Of a stretch of 5,529 nucleotides of DNA, positions 1 to 5,529 are shown in pieces. The notes below the pieces were generated by a model. The model had not been told where the DNA came from. It worked only from the letters and a program-made list of their open reading frames with translations, and made no database searches. This stretch comes from Actinomycetes bacterium (GTDB lineage: Bacteria > Actinomycetota > Thermoleophilia > RBG-16-64-13). Every line of letters starts with the position of its first letter. Positions within the stretch are counted from its first letter, which is position 1. The stretch spans positions 1-5,529 of the forward strand of contig JAKAHF010000195.1 in assembly GCA_021815245.1 (NCBI GenBank), read 5' to 3'. Made by a program: the position numbers and the translations under genes.

Positions 1-1079
1 CTCTCCGCGCGGGCTTGACTCATCGCTAGGGCGGCGCGCATCTCGACGAACAGGTCGAGACTGTCGTTCGAGGCGAGACTGTCGGTACCCAGTCCGACCG
101 CGATGCCGGCCGCGATCAGTTCGGCGACCGGCGCGGCGCCGCATTGCAGCCGCGTGTTCGACCGCGGGCAGTGAGCCACCCCCGCCCCTGTCGCCGCCAG
201 CGCTGCGATGTCATCGGCATCGGCCTGCACCACGTGCACGGCCAGCGAGGCGGGGCCGAGCGCCCCGGTCTGCGCCACGTATCGCACCGGACTCATGCGG
301 GGCGGCGTCCAGTTCTGCCCCGTCCACAGGTTGGCGGCCTGGTAGGCCCGGGTGATCGGGCTGCTCTTGCCCTTCAGGAGGTCGACTTCGGCCTGCGACT
401 CGGCAAGGTGCGTGGCCAACGGCAGCTTGGCGTGCCGGGCCAAACGTGCCACTTCCCGGTAGAGGCGCGCCGATACGGTGTAGGGAGCGTGGGGCGAGAC
501 CCCCGGTTCGACGAGGCGGGTAGCGGCCGGCGAGCCCGGATCGCCCTCCTCGCCGAAAGGTTTCTCGCACTCTCGCCGCACGGCTTCGACCCGTTCTTCG
601 AGCCTCCCCATCGCCTCCGGCAGCTTGGCGTCGTCGAGACCGAAGGCTTCGACGTAGACGCGGGCGCGCAGCCCCGCGGCGTGGGTCGCGCGCGCTACGA
701 TGGCTCCCTCGTAGGTGGTGTCGGCGACCGTGGTGACCCCACTCCGCACGCACTCATGAGCTCCCCAGAGCGCCGAGGCCGCGTAGTCTTCGAGGTCGAG
801 CCTGCGACGGGCCCGCAGCAGCCCCAACATCCAGAGACCGAAGCCGCCGGCGGGCAGCAGTCCCCGAAAGGCCGAGTACTCGAGGTGAGTGTGAACGTTG
901 ATGAGCCCCGGCATGAGCACGCACCCGGGGAACTCCATCACGGGCTCCGCCCAAAGGTCCCGACGCATGAGGCGCGCGTCGCCGACCGCGACGATCGACC
1001 CATTCTTGACGAACACCCCACCGCAGGAGATAGGCGGTGAACTGATAGGAAGCACCCAATCGGCCTGGAGAAGCACCAT
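1..1079 (-). CDS. Amidohydrolase (ATZ/TRZ-type deaminase), possibly aminofutalosine deaminase (MqnX-like); 3' end missing
   Basis: The minus-strand frame stays open from ATG at 1079 through the left edge, giving 359 visible residues. Family members usually run to about 400-440, so the last 50-80 or so are missing. It is a metal-dependent hydrolase, probably cytosolic (no signal peptide seen). An N-terminal beta-sandwich segment (1-55) leads into the TIM barrel. Visible motifs are GLINVHTHLE (H63, H65, metal), SPHAPYTVS (H197), THLAES (H224 metal, E227 proton shuttle), AVHVVQ (H282), AHCPRSN (H304) and GLGTDSLASND (D333 metal, S337). The set matches the adenosine-type deaminases of the family, such as SAH/MTA deaminase. 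HTHLEYS, an N-terminus reading ADWVLPISSPPI and an SPVRYVAQTGALG segment (263-275) look more like 6-amino-6-deoxyfutalosine deaminase of the menaquinone futalosine pathway; this is inferred from remembered family patterns. An in-frame TAG at 1098-1100 limits the start to ATG 1079 (or GTG 1076). A weak GGGG lies 4 nt upstream. The gene starts 38 nt after nuoN, so cotranscription is likely. Alternatives are guanine, SAH/MTA or other nucleoside deaminases. Confidence 0.9.
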   Translation of the reverse strand, partial: MVLLQADWVLPISSPPISCGGVFVKNGSIVAVGDARLMRRDLWAEPVMEFPGCVLMPGLINVHTHLEYSAFRGLLPAGGFGLWMLGLLRARRRLDLEDYAASALWGAHECVRSGVTTVADTTYEGAIVARATHAAGLRARVYVEAFGLDDAKLPEAMGRLEERVEAVRRECEKPFGEEGDPGSPAATRLVEPGVSPHAPYTVSARLYREVARLARHAKLPLATHLAESQAEVDLLKGKSSPITRAYQAANLWTGQNWTPPRMSPVRYVAQTGALGPASLAVHVVQADADDIAALAATGAGVAHCPRSNTRLQCGAAPVAELIAAGIAVGLGTDSLASNDSLDLFVEMRAALAMSQARAE

Positions 1080-1117
1080 CGCACCCCAAGAATCGAACTA
1101 GTCGCCCCCTGCGCGCG
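1080..1117 (-). other. Short spacer between nuoN and the amidohydrolase gene
   Basis: This is the only noticeable noncoding gap in the window, 38 nt long. I see no inverted repeat followed by a T-run, so no intrinsic terminator, and it is too short to hold a full promoter and leader on its own. A GGGG (1084-1087) 4 nt before the amidohydrolase ATG is a weak ribosome binding site; an AGGGGG further upstream (1105-1110) is about 25 nt from the ATG, too far to be used. Readthrough from nuoN into the downstream gene is the simplest reading. Confidence 0.5.
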
Positions 1118-2617
1118 CTACTTCATCAACGCGCCGAAAGCGCTGGCGGCCGAGTCCCAGAGCCAGGACGGCAGCACGCCGATGACGACGGTCGCGATGG
1201 CCGCGACAGCAAGAGCCATGGCCGTGCCGCCGTTGATGCGCTCCTTCAGCACGTACTCCTCTTCGGGCTCCTTGAAGAACATGTAGATGACCACACGCAG
1301 ATAGTAGTACGCCGAGACGGCGCTGAGAATGACGCCGATGACCGCCAGCCACCACAGGTTCGCGTACACGACCCCGCTGAACACGTAGAACTTGCCGATG
1401 AACCCGGCGGTGCCCGGAATACCCGCGAGCGACAGCAGGAACAGCGTCAGGAGCAACGCGGCCCACGGCGAGCGCCGTCCGAGACCGGCGAACCACTTGA
1501 GCGAATAGTCGAAGCCTTCGGGAGTCACCGACTTCAGGTAGCCGAGGATGCCGAACGCGCCAAGGTTCATGAAGGTGTAGGCGGCCAGGTAGACCAGCAT
1601 GCCCTTGCCGGGATAGGTGTTGTTGCCCCAACCCATGGCGGCCAAGCCTGTCAGCAGATATCCGGCGTGGGCGATCGACGAGTAGGCAAGCATGCGTTTG
1701 ACATTGGTCTGCACCAGGGCATACAGGTTGCCCGCGAGCATCGTGACGATGGCGAGCACCAGGAAGAAGATGCCCCAATCGCGCACGGTGCCCGCGTCCG
1801 CACCGAAGGCGATGATGAAGGCTGCGATGAAGGCGGAGAAGGCCGCCGCTTTGGGACCAACCGAGAAGAAGGCGGCGATCGGAGTCGGCGCCCCCTGGTA
1901 GACGTCGGGGATCCACTGATGGAACGGAACCGCCGACACCTTGAAGGCGAGACCGATGGCTACCAGCAGGATGGCGATGAGCGCCCCCGGCCTGCCGATC
2001 GCGCCGAACGCGGCCGGATCGGCGAGCGCCTGTCCGACGGCCTTGTAGGAAGTCGCTCCGGCAAGGCCGTACACGAGCGAGATGCCGTACAGCATGATCG
2101 CCGACGCGAACGACCCGGTCAGAAGATACTTGAGCGCCGATTCGTTCGACCTGACGCGGTAGCGGAAAAACGCCGCCAGCAGGTAGCTGGCGATCGACAT
2201 GAGCTCGAGCGCGACCCACAGCAGAATGAAGTCACGAGCGGCGGCCATGAGGTCCATGCCGATGATCGCGAACAGCAACAGTGCGTAGTACTCGCCCAGG
2301 TGACGCTTCTGCGACTCCAGGTAGCTCGATGACAAGAGCACCGTGAGAGCTCCTGCGAGAGCGAAGAGCACCTTGAAGAAGATCGCCCAGTCGGAGAGCA
2401 CCAGCATTCCCGAGAAGCTGGTGCGGCTTTCGCCTGCGAACGCGATCGAGACGACGATGGAGCCAAGCAGTGCGACGAGCGCCAGGGCGATGACCGCCGT
2501 CCTGTCGACTCGCCCGTCTTCGCCGGGCTTCAAGAAGGGCTCGACCAGGAGGATGAGGCACGCGCCGACCAGCAGGATCAGCTCGGGGATGACGGGAATG
2601 AGATCAGGCGCCTGCAT
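1118..2617 (-). CDS. nuoN: NADH-quinone oxidoreductase subunit N
   Basis: Encodes a 499-residue integral membrane subunit of complex I, the antiporter-like subunit closest to the small subunits at the quinone end. It couples NADH:quinone electron transfer to transport of about one proton. The protein is almost entirely hydrophobic, consistent with 14 membrane helices, and close in length to E. coli NuoN (485). Channel residues align with those known in E. coli: E138 in ALELM (E133), K163 in ALKYLL (K158), K226 in AFKVSAVPFHQW (K217), K256 in GPKAAAF (K247) and K409 in GFIGKF (K395). GPKAAAF and VPFHQWIPDVYQGAPTP separate NuoN from NuoL and NuoM. The ATG directly abuts the nuoM stop (TAGATG), and a G-run in the last nuoM codons can serve as its ribosome binding site, suggesting translational coupling. 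The protein ends FGALMK-stop. Nothing is truncated or unusual. Long frames inside it on either strand are Arg-rich shadows. Confidence 0.98.
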   Translation of the reverse strand: MQAPDLIPVIPELILLVGACLILLVEPFLKPGEDGRVDRTAVIALALVALLGSIVVSIAFAGESRTSFSGMLVLSDWAIFFKVLFALAGALTVLLSSSYLESQKRHLGEYYALLLFAIIGMDLMAAARDFILLWVALELMSIASYLLAAFFRYRVRSNESALKYLLTGSFASAIMLYGISLVYGLAGATSYKAVGQALADPAAFGAIGRPGALIAILLVAIGLAFKVSAVPFHQWIPDVYQGAPTPIAAFFSVGPKAAAFSAFIAAFIIAFGADAGTVRDWGIFFLVLAIVTMLAGNLYALVQTNVKRMLAYSSIAHAGYLLTGLAAMGWGNNTYPGKGMLVYLAAYTFMNLGAFGILGYLKSVTPEGFDYSLKWFAGLGRRSPWAALLLTLFLLSLAGIPGTAGFIGKFYVFSGVVYANLWWLAVIGVILSAVSAYYYLRVVIYMFFKEPEEEYVLKERINGGTAMALAVAAIATVVIGVLPSWLWDSAASAFGALMK

Positions 2618-4174
2618 CTAGTTCCCCCCGAAGAAGGCTGAGACCGCTTGGAGAACGCTGCCCCCATGCTCGGCCAGGTAGGGCTGCACCTGCGACATGA
2701 TGGTCTCCGCGGGCACATGCAGCAGATTGAGGAATGTGTGCGGATAGATGCCGATCCACACGGCCAAGATGACCAGCGGCGCGATCGCGATGATCTCCCG
2801 CGCGCTCAGATCCTTCAGGCTCAACCACTTCTCGTTGGCCTGCTGGAACATGGTGCGCTGATACATCCACAAGAGATAGGCGGCCCCCAGCACGATCCCG
2901 ATCGAGGCGATCACGGCGAAGACCTTCGCGTACTGGAAGATTCCGATCAAGATCAGGAATTCGCCCACGAACCCGTTCAATCCGGGCAGACCCAGACTGC
3001 CCAGCACGAAGAGACTGAAGAACGCCGCCGCCACCGGCATGGGCTTGGCCAGGCCCCCGTAGTCCTTGATGAGACGGGTGTGCGTGCGGTCGTAGAAGAA
3101 GCCGACCATCATGAAGAGGGCGCCCGTCAGCACGCCGTGGTTGACCATCTGCAGCACCGAGCCCTCGATGCCCTGCTGGTTGAACGTGAAGAGACCGGCG
3201 GTGACGAACCCCATGTGGCTCACCGAGGAGTACGCGACCAACCGCTTCATGTCGGGCTGCACCAGTGACATGGCGGCCCCGTAGACCACGGCGAACGCCG
3301 ACAAGATCAGCACCGGCACCATGGCTTTCACCGCCACCTCGGGGAAGAACCCGATGCAGAAGCGGATCATGCCGTACACGCCCATCTTCAGCAGCACGCC
3401 GGCCAGGATCACCGAGCCCGCGGTCGGCGCCTCGGTGTGGGCGTCGGGCAACCAGGTGTGCACCGGGAACATGGGCACCTTGATGGCGAAGGCTATGAAG
3501 AACGCGGCGAACGACCAGGCCGCCAGCGACCCGTTGAAGCCCGCCTTCTGCAGTTCGAGGATGTCGAAGGTGAGCGGGCCGCCGTTCTTGGAGTACCACC
3601 AGACCACCGCGAGGATGGCGACCAGCATGAGAACCGAGCCCACGAACGTGAACAGGAAGAACTTGATAGCCGCGTAGACCCGGCGCGCTCCGCCCCACAG
3701 GCCGATGATGAAGTACATCGGGATGAGCTGCACTTCCCAGAACACGTAGAACAGGAAGAGGTCGAGCGACACGAAGACGCCGAGCATGCCGGTCTCGAGT
3801 ATGAGCAGGCTGATGAAGAAGGCCAGTCCCCGGTCTTTGATGGAGTTCCACGAGCCGATGATGGCCAGCACCGTCAGGAGCGTCGTCAGCAGTATCAGGA
3901 TCATCGAGATGCCGTCGACGCCCAGGTGGTAGGAGATGCCAAGGCTCGCGATCCAGGAGCTGTTCTCGACGAACTGGAACTCAGCCGTGCCGGTCTGGAA
4001 CTGGGTGACCAGATAGACGGACAGGGCGAAGGTGAAGATGCTCGTGACCAGCGCCGTGGTCTTATAGGCGCTGGGACGTCCGCGCATGAAGATGAGCATC
4101 ACCAGCGCGCCGAACATCGGCAGGAAGGTGAGGATCGTCAGTCCGCGGAAACCTATCTGCGCTGCGAAATCCAT
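2618..4174 (-). CDS. nuoM: NADH-quinone oxidoreductase subunit M
   Basis: Encodes a 518-residue complex I membrane subunit, the middle antiporter-like subunit between NuoL and NuoN, forming one proton channel. The length is close to E. coli NuoM (509), and hydrophobicity fits 14 membrane helices. The first amphipathic portion contains LGVDGISM (84-91), typical of the family. Residues known from E. coli are conserved: E147 in VFWEVQLIPMYF (E144), K232 in AIKVPMFPVHTWLPDAH (K234), K263 in LLKMGVYG (K265), H346 in MVNHG (H348) and E405 in GFVGEF (E407). Glu at 405, where NuoN has Lys and NuoL has Lys-Asp, is the NuoM signature. The start follows the nuoL stop by one base (TGA-C-ATG), with a weak GGCGG 6 nt upstream, so translation is probably coupled to nuoL. 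The final codons (Gly-Gly-Asn, GGGGGGAAC) double as the likely nuoN ribosome binding site. No anomalies are visible. Confidence 0.98.
   Translation of the reverse strand: MDFAAQIGFRGLTILTFLPMFGALVMLIFMRGRPSAYKTTALVTSIFTFALSVYLVTQFQTGTAEFQFVENSSWIASLGISYHLGVDGISMILILLTTLLTVLAIIGSWNSIKDRGLAFFISLLILETGMLGVFVSLDLFLFYVFWEVQLIPMYFIIGLWGGARRVYAAIKFFLFTFVGSVLMLVAILAVVWWYSKNGGPLTFDILELQKAGFNGSLAAWSFAAFFIAFAIKVPMFPVHTWLPDAHTEAPTAGSVILAGVLLKMGVYGMIRFCIGFFPEVAVKAMVPVLILSAFAVVYGAAMSLVQPDMKRLVAYSSVSHMGFVTAGLFTFNQQGIEGSVLQMVNHGVLTGALFMMVGFFYDRTHTRLIKDYGGLAKPMPVAAAFFSLFVLGSLGLPGLNGFVGEFLILIGIFQYAKVFAVIASIGIVLGAAYLLWMYQRTMFQQANEKWLSLKDLSAREIIAIAPLVILAVWIGIYPHTFLNLLHVPAETIMSQVQPYLAEHGGSVLQAVSAFFGGN
2624..2629 (-). 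promoter_or_regulatory. Probable ribosome binding site of nuoN inside nuoM
   Basis: On the minus strand a GGGGGG run, followed by AACTAG, precedes the nuoN ATG by 6 nt. It could pair with the anti-Shine-Dalgarno sequence using a G-U wobble. The run is the two final glycine codons of nuoM, so ribosomes finishing nuoM would pass directly over it, which favours coupled translation. It is not the canonical AGGAGG, so the call rests on position and purine content. Confidence 0.5.
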
Positions 4175-4175
4175 G

Positions 4176-5529
4176 TCACACCGCCACGAAGATGACCACG
4201 GTAACGATCACGAAGAGTCCGAAGAACATCCACAGCAGGTAGTTCTGCACCCGCCCCGACTGTAGCGGTCTGATCGCCGTGCCGGCCTGTTGCCACAGCC
4301 AGCCGGTGCCGTTGACCGCTCCGTCGATGATCTTCTCGTCGAACTTGCGCCATACCCAGTGCGAGCCGTCGACCGCGAGCCGCACGAAGGTGGCGTCGTA
4401 GAACTCGTCGACGTAGAACTTGTTGTAGACCGCTTTGTAGACCGGCCGGAGCTTCGCCCCTATCGCGACCGGCAGGTCGGTGCGGCGGATATACATCACC
4501 CACGCCAGGGCGATGCCGCACATGGCGACCAGGAGCGAGATGACCATTAGCGCGTAGTCGATGGCCTTGAGACCATGCTCCTCGATCTCGAGGATGTGGT
4601 TGGCCGGAGCGAACACCGGCTCCAAGAAGGCCTGAATCACACCCAGCTTGCCCGGCAGCCCCAGGAAGCCTCCGAGCAGCGACGCCACCGCGAGCACAAC
4701 GAGCGGCACGATCATCGTGAGCGGGTTCTTGTGCACGTGATGCTCGTCGCCGTGCGCCGGACGCTCCTTGCCGAAGAAGGTTAGGAAGATCATGCGGAAC
4801 GTGTAGAAAGCGGTGATGAAGGCCGCGATGATGCCGACCACCCACAGGTAGTACTTGCCGTTCTTCCACACCTGGCCGAGGATGTCGTCCTTCGACCAGA
4901 AACCGGCGAAGGGGAAGATGCCCGAGAGCGCGAGGGCGCCGGCCACCAGGGTCCAGTAGGTGGCGGGGATCTTCTTGGCGAGACCACCCATCTTGTCCAT
5001 GTCTTGCTCGCCGTTCAACGCGTGGATCACGGCTCCGGCGCCAAGGAAGAGCAGGGCCTTGAAGAAGGCGTGCGTGACCAGATGGAAGATGGCGATCGAC
5101 CACGCCCCCACGCCGAGAGCCATGAACATGTAGCCGAGCTGCGACACGGTGGAGTAGGCGAGGACCTTCTTGATGTCCTTCTGGCAGATGCCGATGATCG
5201 CGGCGAAGATGGCGGTGAAAGTGCCTATCGCCCCCACCACGAGGAGCGAATCGGGCGCGCTCGCGAAGATGACGGCGCTCCGCGCGACCAGGTAGACGCC
5301 GGCCGTGACCATGGTGGCGGCATGGATGAGGGCCGACACGGGAGTCGGGCCTTCCATGGCATCGGGCAGCCAGACGTGCAGCGGGAACTGCGCCGACTTG
5401 CCCATCGCCCCCATGAAGAGGAGCAGAGCTATGGCGATGAGCGTGCCCTCGCTGAACGTCCCCGCCGTGACCTGCTCGAACACTCCCGTGTACTCGAGGG
5501 TGCCGAAGGTCACGAAGATCAACATGACG
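4176..5529 (-). CDS. nuoL: NADH-quinone oxidoreductase subunit L (5' end beyond window)
   Basis: Visible is the C-terminal part of the distal antiporter-like subunit of complex I, about 450 residues. The frame remains open through the right edge, so the internal ATG at 5525 is not the true start: aligning its GKSAQ lysine with E. coli K229 shows about 186 N-terminal residues are outside. Counting from that Met, key residues are K43 in MGKSAQFPLHVWLPDA (K229), H68 in ALIHAAT (H254), H148, H152 and K156 in FHLVTHAFFKALLF (H334, H338, K342), and K212-D213 in GFWSKDDIL (K399, D400). These define NuoL and its proton path. About ten membrane helices are visible. After a His-rich loop (HGDEHHVH, 258-265) comes the NuoL-specific tail: residues about 350-425, including NKFYVDEFYD, correspond to the lateral helix region that runs along the membrane arm, and a final helix ends IFVAV. 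The C-terminus is therefore complete. The TGA lies one base before the nuoM ATG. Confidence 0.97.
   Translation of the reverse strand, partial: VMLIFVTFGTLEYTGVFEQVTAGTFSEGTLIAIALLLFMGAMGKSAQFPLHVWLPDAMEGPTPVSALIHAATMVTAGVYLVARSAVIFASAPDSLLVVGAIGTFTAIFAAIIGICQKDIKKVLAYSTVSQLGYMFMALGVGAWSIAIFHLVTHAFFKALLFLGAGAVIHALNGEQDMDKMGGLAKKIPATYWTLVAGALALSGIFPFAGFWSKDDILGQVWKNGKYYLWVVGIIAAFITAFYTFRMIFLTFFGKERPAHGDEHHVHKNPLTMIVPLVVLAVASLLGGFLGLPGKLGVIQAFLEPVFAPANHILEIEEHGLKAIDYALMVISLLVAMCGIALAWVMYIRRTDLPVAIGAKLRPVYKAVYNKFYVDEFYDATFVRLAVDGSHWVWRKFDEKIIDGAVNGTGWLWQQAGTAIRPLQSGRVQNYLLWMFFGLFVIVTVVIFVAV
4181..4185 (-). promoter_or_regulatory. Weak ribosome binding site of nuoM at the end of nuoL
   Basis: GGCGG followed by TGTGAC lies 6 nt before the nuoM ATG, within the last codons of nuoL. 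The match to the Shine-Dalgarno core is imperfect. With the nuoL TGA only one base before the ATG, termination-reinitiation by the same ribosome may be what mainly drives nuoM translation. Confidence 0.35.

Noticed and set aside
144..1040. 298-codon plus-strand open frame opposite the amidohydrolase gene
   Set aside because: Composition is Arg/Pro/Gly/His-rich with no recognisable domain, and it lies wholly antisense to a frame with complete amidohydrolase motifs. This is expected for GC-rich DNA where stop codons are rare in the antisense frame.
1098..1110. The minus-strand AGGGGGCGACTAG in the spacer resembles GGGGGGAACTAG at the nuoM end (2618-2629), as if a relic of a deleted gene junction
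   Set aside because: The match is only about 11 of 13 positions, short and G-rich. The TAG is not in the nuoN frame, and no ATG follows. Chance is sufficient.
1111..1118. Alternating GCGCGCGC just after the nuoN stop as a possible regulatory or terminator element
   Set aside because: Self-complementary but too short to form a stable stem-loop, with no following T-run. It is common in GC-rich DNA.
2604..3851. 415-codon minus-strand frame overlapping nuoM out of frame (likewise 1098-2219 and 4153-5103)
   Set aside because: These are Arg-rich +1/-1 shadows of nuoM, nuoN and nuoL. The true frames match known complex I subunits over their full length.
3437..4195. 252-codon plus-strand frame antisense to nuoM, rich in Glu, Asp, Arg and His
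   Set aside because: The repeated charged residues mirror the hydrophobic codons of nuoM read on the opposite strand. No ribosome binding site or domain is evident. The similar plus-strand frames at 1667-2332, 2648-3268 and 4290-4550 are rejected for the same reason.
5523..5525. ATG at the right edge as the start of a short NuoL-like protein
   Set aside because: The frame continues open upstream to the window end, and homologs carry about 186 further N-terminal residues before this point. It is an internal methionine of a truncated nuoL.

Overview
The window is the 3' end of a respiratory complex I (NADH:quinone oxidoreductase, nuo) operon. All genes read right to left on the minus strand. 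In order of transcription they are nuoL (5' end beyond the right edge), nuoM (complete), nuoN (complete), and an amidohydrolase of the ATZ/TRZ deaminase type whose 3' end lies beyond the left edge. Almost every base is coding. The only spacers are 1 nt between nuoL and nuoM, 0 nt between nuoM and nuoN, and 38 nt between nuoN and the amidohydrolase.

NuoL, NuoM and NuoN are the three antiporter-like membrane subunits that carry protons in complex I. The Glu/Lys/His residues known to form the half-channels are all present in the portions visible here, so this looks like an intact, ordinary proton-pumping complex. The amidohydrolase has a complete metal and catalytic residue set (HTH, HLAE, GTD). 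Details such as HTHLE and the SPVRY segment resemble 6-amino-6-deoxyfutalosine deaminase (MqnX) of the futalosine menaquinone pathway. If so, the operon would pair a quinone reductase with an enzyme that helps make its quinone. That assignment is an inference; membership of the amidohydrolase family is firm.

The host is a GC-rich bacterium. Codon third positions are mostly G or C, which is also why long spurious Arg-rich open frames lie antisense and out of frame across all four genes. Possible hosts are GC-rich menaquinone users such as an actinobacterial/coriobacterial lineage, Chloroflexota or deltaproteobacterial groups; the window alone does not decide. I saw no RNA genes, mobile elements, CRISPR arrays, terminators or convincing promoters. 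No stretch over 300 bases lacks a gene. I found no evidence of a new biological system. The most useful observation is the deaminase gene downstream of nuoN, which is easily missed because it has no stop codon inside the window.
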